From: Tepidicaulis marinus
GTDB lineage: Bacteria > Pseudomonadota > Alphaproteobacteria > Parvibaculales > Parvibaculaceae
DNA length: 64,000 nt
Assembly: GCF_000739695.1 (NCBI RefSeq)
Contig: NZ_BBIO01000004.1
Span: forward strand, 1-64,000
Reading direction: 5' to 3'
Below the pieces are notes generated by a model that saw nothing but the letters and a program-made list of their open reading frames with translations, was not told where the DNA came from and did not search any database. This document shows, piece by piece, positions 20,410-29,805 of the stretch. Within the stretch, counting starts at the first letter, position 1, and each line of letters opens with the position of its first letter. Made by a program: the position numbers and the translations under genes.

Positions 20410-20793
20410 ATGTTCAGTCACGTCACGCTCGGCACGAACGATTTTGCCAAGGCACTTGTCTTTTACGACGCCGTTTTCGGTGCGCTCGGCATTCCGAAAT
20501 TCTTCGAGGTGGACGGTTCCGCCGCTTATGGCGAGGAAAAAGGCCCGAAGGTTTTCATTCTCACGCCCTTCGACGGCAATCCTGCGAGGCCGGGTAACGG
20601 CGTCCATGCCGCCTTCCTCGCCAAATCCCGCGCGCAGGTCGATGCCTTCCACGCCGCCGCCCTTGCCCATGGCGGCAGTGACGAAGGCGCGCCGGGGCTC
20701 CGCCCGCATTACCATCCAAATTATTACGGCGCCTATGTGCGCGATCCGGACGGCAATAAAATTCAAGCCGTCTGCCACAGCTCGAAGGGGTGA
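20410..20793 (+). CDS. VOC family (glyoxalase/bleomycin-resistance fold) protein
   Basis: A 127-residue vicinal-oxygen-chelate protein. It starts MFSHVTLGTNDFAKALVFYDA, a common VOC N-terminus with a candidate metal His in SHVTLG, and ends with YGAYVRDPDGNKIQAVCH, where another His/Glu ligand usually lies. An in-frame ATG 12 bp upstream is possible. Substrate unknown: the family ranges from glyoxalases to thiol-transferring resistance proteins. It is divergent from the ftsB-like gene and convergent with the flavoprotein gene. Confidence 0.85.
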   Translation: MFSHVTLGTNDFAKALVFYDAVFGALGIPKFFEVDGSAAYGEEKGPKVFILTPFDGNPARPGNGVHAAFLAKSRAQVDAFHAAALAHGGSDEGAPGLRPHYHPNYYGAYVRDPDGNKIQAVCHSSKG

Positions 20794-20799
20794 GGCCAA

Positions 20800-20857
20800 G
20801 CGGGGCGCCCCGCGCTTTATTTATTCCTGTCATGGCCCGGTTTATCCGGGCCATGAC
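20800..20857. terminator. Tandem palindromes between convergent genes (terminator or REP-like)
   Basis: Two perfect structures lie between the VOC and flavoprotein genes. First is a 14-bp palindrome at 20800-20813 (GCGGGGC then GCCCCGC) followed by a T-rich stretch. Second is a hairpin with 12-bp arms at 20829-20840 and 20846-20857 around the loop TTTAT. The position between two gene ends fits bidirectional termination. The long arm pair also resembles intergenic palindromic repeats of alphaproteobacteria. Confidence 0.7.
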
Positions 20858-20886
20858 AAAGGGAGAAGTAAAGAAACAAAAGAAAA

Positions 20887-22107
20887 TTAGTCAGCCAGCC
20901 ATCTTGCCGCGCCCTCGCCCGCTGTCCGCCCTGTAGCGAAAGACGCGGTGAGCAGATAGCCGCCGGTCGGCGTTTCCCAGTCCAGCATTTCACCGGCGCA
21001 AAAGACGCCCGGCAGTTTCTTCAGCATGAAGCGCGTTCCCATTTCACTGAAAGGCACCCCGCCCGCACTGGAGATCGCCTCGTCAATGGGGCGCGGGCTT
21101 AAGAGCGGCACCGGCAAGTGTTTGATCGCGGCGGCAAGGCGGGCCGGATCATCGAAAACATGCTTACCCGTCGTTTCCCGCAAGAGCGCCGCCTTGGCGC
21201 CGGCAAGGCCGAGCTTGCGCTTCAAATGCGTGGCCATGGATTTCTTGCCGCGCGGCTCGCCAAGACGTTCGGCCACCTCGCGCTCGCTGCGCCCCGGCAG
21301 AAGATCGATTTCCAGCACCGCTGTCCCGTCCCGCTCCAGCGCCTCCCGCAGAGCGGCGGAGAGCGTATAGACCGCGCCGCTTTCAAGCCCGTGCTGGGTG
21401 ATCACGCATTCACCCTTCACTTGGCGGCCGCCAAAAGAAAGCGTGACGGGTTTGAGCGGCGCGCCCGCGAAGCTCTCTTTCAGATGCGCGCTCCAGGCGA
21501 CATCGAAGCCGCAATTGGCCGGGCGGAAGGGCGAAAGCGCGATGCCTTTTTCCTCAAGGTGCGGCGCCCAGGCCGCGTCCGAGCCAAGCTGCGGCCAGCT
21601 TGCCCCGCCGAGCGCCAGCACCACGGCGCGCGCTTTGACGGTGCGCTCGCCTTCGGGTGTTTCAAACAAAAGCGCGCCGTCTTCCCGCCAGCCTTTCCAT
21701 TTATGCCGGACATGGGTGGTAAGCCCGTTCGCCCGCAAACGCCGCAGCCAGGCGCGCAGCAGCGGCGCGGCTTTCATCTCTGCTGGAAAGACCCGGCCCG
21801 ATGTGCCGGTGAAAGTCTCCACGCCAAGGCCGTAAGCCCATTCGCGCAGGCGCTGCGGGGAAAGCGCGCGCAAGGGTTCGTCCAACGGCGCATTGGCCGC
21901 TCCGAAGCGCGTCAGAAACGCTTCCAAAGGTTCGGCATGGGTGAGGTTGAGGCCGCTCTTGCCCGCCATCAGAAATTTGCGGGCAAGCGAGGGCATGGCG
22001 TCGTAAAGATGCGGGACGATGCCCCGTTCCGTCAGCGCCTCGGCGGCCATCAGCCCCGCAGGGCCGCCGCCGATGATGACAACAGGCAGCGGCTCTTGCG
22101 TGGTCAT
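20887..22107 (-). CDS. HI0933-like / TIGR03862-type FAD flavoprotein
   Basis: A 406-residue NAD(P)/FAD-dependent oxidoreductase of the HI0933 (BaiN-like) family. N-terminal FAD motif VVIIGGGPAGLMAAEAL, then AGKSGLNLTHAEP, a second strand motif VVLALGGASWPQLG, and the C-terminal FAD-binding stretch VFCAGEMLDWETPTGGYLLTASFATG are all visible. The substrate is unknown for most members. It is 19 bp downstream of eno and may be co-transcribed with it. Confidence 0.88.
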   Translation of the reverse strand: MTTQEPLPVVIIGGGPAGLMAAEALTERGIVPHLYDAMPSLARKFLMAGKSGLNLTHAEPLEAFLTRFGAANAPLDEPLRALSPQRLREWAYGLGVETFTGTSGRVFPAEMKAAPLLRAWLRRLRANGLTTHVRHKWKGWREDGALLFETPEGERTVKARAVVLALGGASWPQLGSDAAWAPHLEEKGIALSPFRPANCGFDVAWSAHLKESFAGAPLKPVTLSFGGRQVKGECVITQHGLESGAVYTLSAALREALERDGTAVLEIDLLPGRSEREVAERLGEPRGKKSMATHLKRKLGLAGAKAALLRETTGKHVFDDPARLAAAIKHLPVPLLSPRPIDEAISSAGGVPFSEMGTRFMLKKLPGVFCAGEMLDWETPTGGYLLTASFATGRTAGEGAARWLAD

Positions 22108-22126
22108 AGGTTTTCCTTCGGCTCTC

Positions 22127-23521
<1,395 letters not shown>

Positions 23522-24106
23522 TTAAACGCTCACCCTTTCGCGCTCACGCGCAATGTTTGGGGGCGCCTCCTCCCAGCGGTGGGTCAGTGCCGCGGACAGC
23601 TTGCCCCGTTCCTTTTTGGCATAATCCATAATGGCATCCATGGATGCCCGGGACATGCCCAGAACGAAGCGCAGCCCTTCGCGGTTTTGCTCCTCCGCCT
23701 CCTCGATCATCGATTCGACCGTATCGAGCCGGTCCACAGAGAATTTGATCCATTGATCGAGAATCTGGTCGACCCGTTCCGGCGGCATATGCTGCGCAAC
23801 CGTGAGGATAAAAAAGACTTCCGAATGGAAACTGTGCCGCAACTCGACGGAATTACAGGCCACATCCAGGAATTTCTCCTTACCGGCCTGCGTGACTTCG
23901 TAGATCTTCTTGTTCGGCCGGCCCTCCTGCTCGACCTTTTTGAACGTCACCAATCCCTCTTTTGCCAGATCGTTCAGCGCCGGATAGACGCCGCTTGCAC
24001 TCACATCGAGAAACGGTGACAGAACGAACTCAAACTCTTTTTTTATGTCATATCCAGTGGCCGGGCCGCGCATCAGCACTGCCAGGACCATTTCCTTTGC
24101 ATTCAC
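23522..24106 (-). CDS. PadR family transcriptional regulator
   Basis: A 194-residue PadR-type repressor. The N-terminal winged helix (about 1-85) has the family pattern VLAVLMRGPATGYDIKKEF, then VYPALNDLAKEGLV and a wing with KKIYEVTQAGKEKFLD. The C-terminal PadR dimerisation region runs to about 170. The ligand is unknown. GGAGG lies about 11 nt before the ATG. An inverted repeat 37-62 bp upstream is a likely autoregulatory site, and the divergent DUF1302 porin-like gene is a possible target. Confidence 0.92.
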   Translation of the reverse strand: MNAKEMVLAVLMRGPATGYDIKKEFEFVLSPFLDVSASGVYPALNDLAKEGLVTFKKVEQEGRPNKKIYEVTQAGKEKFLDVACNSVELRHSFHSEVFFILTVAQHMPPERVDQILDQWIKFSVDRLDTVESMIEEAEEQNREGLRFVLGMSRASMDAIMDYAKKERGKLSAALTHRWEEAPPNIARERERVSV

Positions 24107-24142
24107 GAACGAGTCCTCCCCGACTGTTCTACTAACGCGGTT

Positions 24143-24168
24143 ATTGTGACCAGCATTTCCGTCACAAT
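24143..24168. promoter_or_regulatory. Candidate PadR operator upstream of padR
   Basis: ATTGTGAC (24143-24150) and GTCACAAT (24161-24168) form a perfect 8-bp inverted repeat with a 10-bp spacer. PadR dimers bind inverted repeats near their own promoters. Read on the minus strand, TTGTGA within the repeat could also serve as a -35 element. A site for another regulator cannot be excluded. Confidence 0.55.
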
Positions 24169-24183
24169 CAACCTAACTGCATT

Positions 24184-24204
24184 TATCCCTGAGAATTGGG
24201 GATA
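24184..24204. repeat. Second inverted repeat in padR-DUF1302 intergenic region
   Basis: TATCCC (24184-24189) and GGGATA (24199-24204) are separated by 9 bp. It lies in the AT-rich stretch (about 24170-24250) between the divergent padR and DUF1302 genes, where the porin promoter is expected. A third, weaker repeat GATAT-N6-ATATC is at 24236-24251. Confidence 0.4.
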
Positions 24205-24321
24205 CACAATTTTGCATTATGCTATTTTTATATGAGATATTTTATGATATCAGCGCGCCTGACTAAAGGCGAAGCTTCTCCTCCTCCTCCTCGATGCTTT
24301 TCCTTCAGTCGCATTCCTCTG

Positions 24322-24349
24322 GCGGGCGGCTCCCCCTCGGGCCGCCCGC
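24322..24349. repeat. GC-rich hairpin in the DUF1302 gene leader
   Basis: GCGGGCGGC (24322-24330) and GCCGCCCGC (24341-24349) make a perfect 9-bp stem with a 10-nt loop, ending 38 bp before the DUF1302 start codon. No T-run follows, so it is more likely a leader structure (stability or translation control) than a terminator. Confidence 0.5.
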
Positions 24350-24387
24350 ATCAGATGAGAACAATAACGGGTAGTGGGTGAGGTAAC

Positions 24388-26301
24388 ATGCGTAACTACA
24401 GCTTCGCGCAGGAGCGCCATAAGGCGCGTTCCGCCGCGTATTTTGCCGGTCTTTTGGCCGGTGTTTCGTTTCTGGCTCTCAGCGGCCAGGCTTCCGCAGA
24501 AAGTTTCGAGATCGGCAATGTCGACGTGAATGTCGATTCCACCGTCTCCCTCGGGGTCTCCTTGCGCGCCAGCGACCGGGACTGCGAGATGGTCAATGTC
24601 GTCAATGGCGGCTGCCGCACGGCAAATGGCAGCACGCAGAGTGTCAATTCCGATGACGCAAATTTGAACTTCGACCAGTGGGATTTCACCTCCATCACGG
24701 CCAAGGCGACTCACGACATTTCCGCCAGCTGGCAGAATTTCGGCGCCTTCGCGCGGGTGAAATATTTCTACGACCATGTCTATGCGCAAAACGACATGCG
24801 TCACCGCAAGCTCAATCACGATGCGCGCCAGCGGCTGAACAACGGTATCGATCTGCTCGATGCCTTCGTTTACACCGACTTCGCCGTGGACGATGTTTTC
24901 GTCACGCTGCGTGCCGGCAAGCAGGCGCTCAACTGGGGCGAGAGCCTTTTCATTCCGGGCGGCGTCAACGCTTTCCAGGCGGTGGACGTGGCCGCGCTGC
25001 GCACGCCGGGCTCGGAGCTCAAGGAAGCCTTCCTGCCGATGCCGATGCTTTCCGCGCAGCTGGCTTTCCCGAACAATCTGTCGATGGAAGCCTTCTGGCA
25101 GTTCGACCATGTGGAAACGGAACTCGACCCGGCCGGTTCCTTCTATGCGACGACGGATATTGCCGGTCCCGGTTCCCTGCCCGCGCTTTCCGCCGCGCAG
25201 GTCGATGATCTGAGCGCTTTTGCGGGCGCGGGCGCCTTTCCGCCGAACCCGCTTCTGCCCATCGCGCTGCCGCGCGGGGAAGATCAGGGCCGCAACGACA
25301 CGAACCAATATGGCCTCGCGCTGCGCTACTATGCCGAAGACGTCAATCAGGGCACGGAGTTCGGGCTTTACTACACCCATTACACCTCCCGCCTGCCCTT
25401 CCTGACCTTCCGCAACGGGCCGCAGAACTTCGCTCAAACCTGCACGGCGCTTTTCGGCAGCCCCACCTGCCTGAACAACGCGGCAGCCATTCAGGGCGCC
25501 TTCTCTTACGGCGCGAACCAGGGCACCTATTTCTATCAGTTCCCTGACAGCATCGAGACGTTCGGCGCGAGCTTCAGCACGCTTTTCGACGGCACCGCCG
25601 TTGCTGGCGAGCTGGCCTTCACGCCGCGTATGCCGCTGGCCACCACGGACCAGCAGCAGAATGCCAGCCAGACGGACGGCCAGGGCGCCACGCCCTTCCT
25701 GACGGGCGGCGCCGCCACCACGACGAGCCGTCTCGATCCGGTCGGCCCCGGCGAGGCGACACAGGCCATCGTCTATGAGGAAACGCTGACGGGTCAGATC
25801 AACACGATCGACTCCTTTGCAACCAGCCACTGGCTGCCGCAGTTCATCGGCTCGGACAATGCGACCTTCCTCACCAATGTGGGCTTCATGTATGTGCCGG
25901 ATGCCGAAGACCATCCGCTGAACCGCTCCGGCTCGCTGCGCGGCATCGAGAACCCGTTCGGCGCGGCGCTCTTTGCCAATGGCGTAACGGAAGTTCAGTA
26001 CGGCACGGCGTTCTCCGCCGGTTACCGCCTGGTGGTGGCCGCCGATTACAATAACGCCTTCGGCCTGCCGGTGACGCTGAGCCCCAATGTCGCCTGGCGG
26101 CATGACGTGACGGGCTACTCGCCCGGCCCCATCGGCCCCGGCTTCGTCTCGGGCCTGAAGGCGGTGACACTCGGCCTCAACGCCTCCTATCAGAGCGCCT
26201 GGCGCGCCTCGCTTGGCTATACGAACAGCTTCGGCGGCGGCTTCCGCAACGCGCTCAACGACCGGGATTTCGTCTCGGCCAGCATTTCCTATGCCTTCTA
26301 A
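24388..26301 (+). CDS. DUF1302 family outer-membrane protein
   Basis: A 637-residue exported protein. The signal peptide covers about 1-37 with a predicted cut after GQASA. The mature part starts with FEIGNVDVNVDSTVSLGVSLR and contains the DUF1302 stretch LRAGKQALNWGESLFIPGGVN. It ends in a C-terminal Phe (SASISYAF), typical of beta-barrel outer-membrane proteins. Members often sit beside DUF1329 and RND export genes in steroid, terpene or aromatic catabolism; none are next to it here. GGTGAGG precedes the ATG. Function unknown; a porin or hydrophobic-substrate channel is an inference. Confidence 0.9.
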   Translation: MRNYSFAQERHKARSAAYFAGLLAGVSFLALSGQASAESFEIGNVDVNVDSTVSLGVSLRASDRDCEMVNVVNGGCRTANGSTQSVNSDDANLNFDQWDFTSITAKATHDISASWQNFGAFARVKYFYDHVYAQNDMRHRKLNHDARQRLNNGIDLLDAFVYTDFAVDDVFVTLRAGKQALNWGESLFIPGGVNAFQAVDVAALRTPGSELKEAFLPMPMLSAQLAFPNNLSMEAFWQFDHVETELDPAGSFYATTDIAGPGSLPALSAAQVDDLSAFAGAGAFPPNPLLPIALPRGEDQGRNDTNQYGLALRYYAEDVNQGTEFGLYYTHYTSRLPFLTFRNGPQNFAQTCTALFGSPTCLNNAAAIQGAFSYGANQGTYFYQFPDSIETFGASFSTLFDGTAVAGELAFTPRMPLATTDQQQNASQTDGQGATPFLTGGAATTTSRLDPVGPGEATQAIVYEETLTGQINTIDSFATSHWLPQFIGSDNATFLTNVGFMYVPDAEDHPLNRSGSLRGIENPFGAALFANGVTEVQYGTAFSAGYRLVVAADYNNAFGLPVTLSPNVAWRHDVTGYSPGPIGPGFVSGLKAVTLGLNASYQSAWRASLGYTNSFGGGFRNALNDRDFVSASISYAF

Positions 26302-26337
26302 CGGCTTCTGACAGGGAAGGCGCAACATAAGCGCTGC

Positions 26338-26372
26338 AAAGCCCCGGCGGGTCCGCTTGCCGGGGCTTTTTC
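26338..26372 (+). terminator. Rho-independent terminator after DUF1302 gene
   Basis: AAAGCCCCGGC (26338-26348) pairs with GCCGGGGCTTTTT (from 26359) around a 10-nt loop and ends in a T-run. It lies 36 bp after the stop codon, so the DUF1302 gene is probably monocistronic. Confidence 0.85.
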
Positions 26373-26452
26373 ATGCCCGCTTGTCCCCCGCCCCTCTCGT
26401 TACTTGACGGATGCGCCCCCATCTGCACAACAGCGGGAGGAAAGGACGAGCC

Positions 26453-27202
26453 ATGACCTCAAAAGCGAGCCCAACGGAAAGCCCCGCAAAAGACGGCGCA
26501 AAACGTGCCCTGGTGCTGTTTTCCGGCGGCCAGGATTCCACCGTCTGCCTCGCCTGGGCCCTACAGCGCTTCGAGGCGGTGGAAACGGTCGGCTTTTCCT
26601 ATGGCCAGGCCCATAGCGTGGAAATGACCTGCCGGGAGAAGGTGCGCGCTGAGATCGCCCGGCACTTTCCGGGTTGGGCCTCCCGGCTCGGGCCCGATCA
26701 TGTACTGGACCTTGCCGAGCTTGGCCGGATTTCCGAGACGGCACTGACCAGCGATATGGAAATCGAGATGGGCGAGAACGGCCTGCCCAATACCTTCGTG
26801 CCGGGCCGCAATCTGCTGTTTTTGACTTACGCAGCGGCGCTGGGCTACCGGCGCGGCGCGCAGGCGCTGGTGGGCGGCATGTGCGAGACCGATTATTCGG
26901 GCTATCCCGATTGCCGCGCGGCTACCATGAAGGCCATGGAAAGCGCCCTGAGCCTGGGCATGGACAAGGCCTACACCATCGAAACGCCGCTCATGTGGCT
27001 CGACAAGGCCGCGACCTGGGCGCTGGCGGAGAAGCTGGGCGGGGAAACACTTATCGAGATCATCCGCGAGCAGACCCATACCTGCTATCGCGGCGAGCGG
27101 ACGCATCGCCATGAATGGGGATATGGCTGTAATGATTGCCCGGCCTGCGCGCTGCGCCGGCAGGGATATGAAGCGTGGATGAAGCGGCAGGCTCATGTAT
27201 AG
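26453..27202 (+). CDS. queC: 7-cyano-7-deazaguanine synthase QueC
   Basis: ATP-dependent enzyme making preQ0 from 7-carboxy-7-deazaguanine in queuosine biosynthesis. The 249 residues show the PP-loop [33 protein letters not shown] and the C-terminal zinc cysteines [10 protein letters not shown] with an upstream Cys in THTCYRG. The ATG at 26453 has AGGAAAGGA upstream; a further in-frame ATG at 26411 is less likely. Its end overlaps queE by 8 bp. Confidence 0.95.
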   Translation: MTSKASPTESPAKDGAKRALVLFSGGQDSTVCLAWALQRFEAVETVGFSYGQAHSVEMTCREKVRAEIARHFPGWASRLGPDHVLDLAELGRISETALTSDMEIEMGENGLPNTFVPGRNLLFLTYAAALGYRRGAQALVGGMCETDYSGYPDCRAATMKAMESALSLGMDKAYTIETPLMWLDKAATWALAEKLGGETLIEIIREQTHTCYRGERTHRHEWGYGCNDCPACALRRQGYEAWMKRQAHV

Positions 27203-27836
27203 CGTCAAAGAAATCTTCTATACGCTGCAAGGCGAAGGCGCCAATGCCGGGCGTCCCGCCGTCTTTTGCCGTTTTGCCGGGTGCAATCTGTGGACCGGGC
27301 GCGAGGAAGACCGCGCCAAAGCCGTCTGCACCTTTTGCGATACGGATTTCGTCGGCACGGACGGGCAAAATGGCGGCAAATTCGCGGACGCCGAGGAACT
27401 GGCCGCCCGCATCGCCTCCTTCTGGCCGACGGACGGGGCCCGGCCCCAAGGCGCGCCGCTCGTCGTGTGCACCGGCGGAGAGCCCTTGCTTCAGCTCGAT
27501 GAACCCCTTATTGAAGCGCTTCACGCGAAAGGTTTTTCCATCGCCGTGGAAACCAACGGCACGCTTGAAGCGCCATCCGGCATCGACTGGATTTGCGTGA
27601 GCCCGAAAGCGGATGCGCCCCTCGTTCAGCGCAGCGGACAGGAACTTAAACTCGTCTACCCGCAGGAAAAGGCGCGGCCGGAAGATTTCGACGCGCTCGC
27701 CTTCGAGCATTTCTTCCTGCAGCCCATGGACGGGCCCGGGAAAAAGGAAAACACGAACGCGGCTGTGGCCTATTGCATGGCCCATCCCAAATGGCGGCTC
27801 AGCCTGCAGACACACAAGTTCATCGGGATCGACTGA
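27195..27836 (+). CDS. queE: 7-carboxy-7-deazaguanine synthase QueE
   Basis: Radical-SAM enzyme converting 6-carboxytetrahydropterin to 7-carboxy-7-deazaguanine. It has the non-standard C-x14-C-x2-C cluster motif of one QueE class: Cys30, Cys45, Cys48 (CNLW...CTFCDTDF). FYTLQGEG at the N-terminus and CTGGEPLLQ follow the family pattern. The 213 residues are typical. The stop and queD start share one base (TGATG), a translationally coupled junction. Confidence 0.94.
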   Translation: MYSVKEIFYTLQGEGANAGRPAVFCRFAGCNLWTGREEDRAKAVCTFCDTDFVGTDGQNGGKFADAEELAARIASFWPTDGARPQGAPLVVCTGGEPLLQLDEPLIEALHAKGFSIAVETNGTLEAPSGIDWICVSPKADAPLVQRSGQELKLVYPQEKARPEDFDALAFEHFFLQPMDGPGKKENTNAAVAYCMAHPKWRLSLQTHKFIGID

Positions 27837-28201
27837 TGCGTATCTATAAAGAGTTCACTTTCGAGGCAGCCCACTACCTGCCCTCCGCCCCGCCCGGCCA
27901 CCCGAACAGCCGGCTGCACGGCCATTCCTTCCGCGCCGTCGTCTGGCTGGCGGGCACGCCCGATCCCGAGACGGGGCTCATCCGCGAGTTTTCCGAATTC
28001 CGCGACGCCTTGGAAGATGCGCGCCAGGCGCTCGACCATCACTGCCTCAACGAGATCGAAGGGCTGGCCGCGCCGACGCTGGAATGCCTGACCATGTGGA
28101 TCTGGCGGCGGCTGAAAAACTCCCTGCCGCAAATCGCGCGGGTGGAAGTTCACCGGGACACCTGCAAGGAAGGCTGCGTCTATGAGGGCGAAGCCGATTA
28201 G
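27836..28201 (+). CDS. queD: 6-carboxytetrahydropterin synthase QueD-like (atypical active site)
   Basis: Second enzyme of the pathway, turning dihydroneopterin triphosphate into 6-carboxytetrahydropterin. The 121 residues include zinc ligands His13, His28 and His30 (AAHYLP, LHGH) and DHHCLNEI. The usual C-x3-HGH motif is altered: Asn24 stands where the family has its catalytic Cys ([10 protein letters not shown] here; GHKCGRLHGH in E. coli). Position inside an otherwise complete queC-E-D-F cluster argues that it still works. The start at 27836 follows from the TGATG overlap and the conserved [13 protein letters not shown]. Confidence 0.9.
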   Translation: MRIYKEFTFEAAHYLPSAPPGHPNSRLHGHSFRAVVWLAGTPDPETGLIREFSEFRDALEDARQALDHHCLNEIEGLAAPTLECLTMWIWRRLKNSLPQIARVEVHRDTCKEGCVYEGEAD

Positions 28202-28212
28202 GAGATAGTCCG

Positions 28213-28674
28213 ATGGCGGAATATACCAAAGACCTGACGCAGCTCGGCGCGAAAACCGCCGCTCCCGCGACCCCCGAAGAAGCGGAGCTGGAGCGCGTGC
28301 CCAACCCCCATGCCGACACGGATTATCTTGCCCGCTTCACCTGCCCCGAATTCACCTCGCTTTGCCCGGTAACAGGGGCGCCCGATTTCGCCCATCTCGT
28401 CATCGACTATGCGCCGGGCGACTGGCTCGTGGAGTCGAAATCGCTGAAGCTCTATCTCCAGTCCTTCCGCAATCACGGCGCGTTCCATGAAGATTGCACG
28501 GTCGCCATCGGCAAGCGCCTGGCCGAAACGCTGAAACCCAAATGGCTGCGCATCGGCGGCTACTGGTATCCGCGCGGCGGCATCCCCATCGATGTCTTCT
28601 GGCAGACGGGCACCCTCCCCGAAGGACTCTGGGTGCCCGACCAGGGCGTTTCGCCTTACCGGGGCCGGGGCTGA
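28213..28674 (+). CDS. queF: NADPH-dependent 7-cyano-7-deazaguanine reductase QueF
   Basis: Reduces preQ0 to preQ1, the base inserted into tRNA by Tgt. This is the short, single-domain type (153 residues). The thioimide-forming Cys51 lies in [13 protein letters not shown], and the family stretch [22 protein letters not shown] follows. It starts 11 bp after queD and completes the GTP-to-preQ1 cluster, apart from the GTP cyclohydrolase, which must be elsewhere. Confidence 0.95.
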   Translation: MAEYTKDLTQLGAKTAAPATPEEAELERVPNPHADTDYLARFTCPEFTSLCPVTGAPDFAHLVIDYAPGDWLVESKSLKLYLQSFRNHGAFHEDCTVAIGKRLAETLKPKWLRIGGYWYPRGGIPIDVFWQTGTLPEGLWVPDQGVSPYRGRG

Positions 28675-28724
28675 ATTTCCGTTTCTCTCAGCTTCTTGCT
28701 ACAAAGAAGCGGGAGGAACGCATT

Positions 28725-29630
28725 ATGCCAAAGCTCGAAACCCTGCCCGCCAATGCGCCGGCGGATGACATTCTCACCATTCTCAAGCGCGACGGAGCGC
28801 TCATCCTGAAGGATGTGCTCAGCCCCGATGAGGTAAAGGCGGCGCTCGGTGAGCTCATGCCTTACATCGAGGCGACCGATTACGGGCGGGACGATTTTAC
28901 CGGCCGCAAGACGACGCGCACCGGCGCGCTTGTCGCCCGCTCCCAAAAGGTGCGGGACATGGTGATGCATCCGGCGATCCTGGAAGCGGCTCAAAGCTTC
29001 CTCAAACCCTTTTGCGAGCGCATCCAGCTCCATCTCACCCAGGTCATCCGCATCCGGCCCGGCCAGCCCAAGCAGCCCATTCACCGGGACCGCTGGGCCT
29101 GGGGCACTTACATGAAAGACCTGGAGCCCCAGTTCAACACGATCTGGGCCATGACGGATTTTACGAAGGAAAACGGGGCGACGCAGGTTTGCCCCGGCTC
29201 GCTCGGCTGGCCCGATAATTACCAGCCGAAAGATGAGGAAATCGGCTATGCGGAAATGAGCGCAGGCTCCGTGCTGATTTATTCCGGCGGGGTCTTTCAT
29301 GGCGGCGGCGCCAACACCTCGAACGGCGACCGGATCGGCATCAACCTCACTTACACGCTGGGCTGGCTCCGCCAGGAAGAAAACCAGTATCTCTCCTGCC
29401 CGCCGGAAATCGCCAAGACCTTGCCGCCTGAGCTCCAGGCCCTGATCGGCTATGCCATGGGCAGCTATGCGCTGGGCTATTACACCCCGCCCCTGCCCGC
29501 TGGCGAAGGGCCGGAACTGGTGCCGCCGGATTTTGCGCTTGGCAAGATGGACGGCACGAGCGCCCAGTTCGGCTCCGATGAGCTGCGCGAACTGGTCGGC
29601 GCTTCCATCCGCGGGGAAGAGAAAGCCTGA
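28725..29630 (+). CDS. Phytanoyl-CoA dioxygenase family protein
   Basis: A 301-residue Fe(II)/2-oxoglutarate dioxygenase-like protein (PhyH family). The HxD-type iron motif is PIHRDRWAW near residue 115; the distal His lies in GGVFHGGGANTS and a 2-oxoglutarate-binding Arg in NGDRIGINLTY. GGGAGGA is 7 nt before the ATG at 28725. The substrate cannot be told; neighbours (queF upstream, kinase downstream) give no hint. Confidence 0.87.
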   Translation: MPKLETLPANAPADDILTILKRDGALILKDVLSPDEVKAALGELMPYIEATDYGRDDFTGRKTTRTGALVARSQKVRDMVMHPAILEAAQSFLKPFCERIQLHLTQVIRIRPGQPKQPIHRDRWAWGTYMKDLEPQFNTIWAMTDFTKENGATQVCPGSLGWPDNYQPKDEEIGYAEMSAGSVLIYSGGVFHGGGANTSNGDRIGINLTYTLGWLRQEENQYLSCPPEIAKTLPPELQALIGYAMGSYALGYYTPPLPAGEGPELVPPDFALGKMDGTSAQFGSDELRELVGASIRGEEKA

Positions 29631-29633
29631 ATT

Positions 29634-29677
29634 CCTAACGCCCGTTAGGCATAAAAGCCGTGGCTATAAAATAGCCA
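29634..29677. repeat. Two perfect inverted repeats downstream of the dioxygenase gene
   Basis: CCTAACG-CC-CGTTAGG (29634-29649) is followed by TGGCTAT-AAA-ATAGCCA (29661-29677), both perfect 7-bp arm pairs. A third GC-rich stem GCGCG/CGCGC follows near 29680. They begin 4 bp after the stop and probably terminate or stabilise that transcript. Confidence 0.6.
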
Positions 29678-29721
29678 GGCGCGGCTGCGCGCTCAGCTTT
29701 TCAGCACACCAAGTATTCGCA

Positions 29722-29731
29722 AATCGCGATT
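29722..29731. promoter_or_regulatory. AATCGCGATT palindrome upstream of the histidine kinase
   Basis: A perfect 10-bp palindrome in the 175-bp gap before the kinase gene. The same 10-mer occurs at 31243-31252, in the promoter of the ZIP gene on the other side of the kinase. Being intergenic on both sides suggests a shared regulator site. Confidence 0.4.
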
Positions 29732-29805
29732 AGGATTCTTTCAATATTGATCTTGCTAGAATTGCCGGACCGGTATGATTTTATGCCGACGGCGCGAGAC
29801 AGCGA

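Noticed and set aside
24250-26328. A 692-codon open frame antisense to the DUF1302 gene
   Set aside because: Its translation is low-complexity Arg/Gly/Ala/Val text without any family motif, and the opposite strand encodes a clear signal-peptide outer-membrane protein. GC-rich codon bias produces such shadows.
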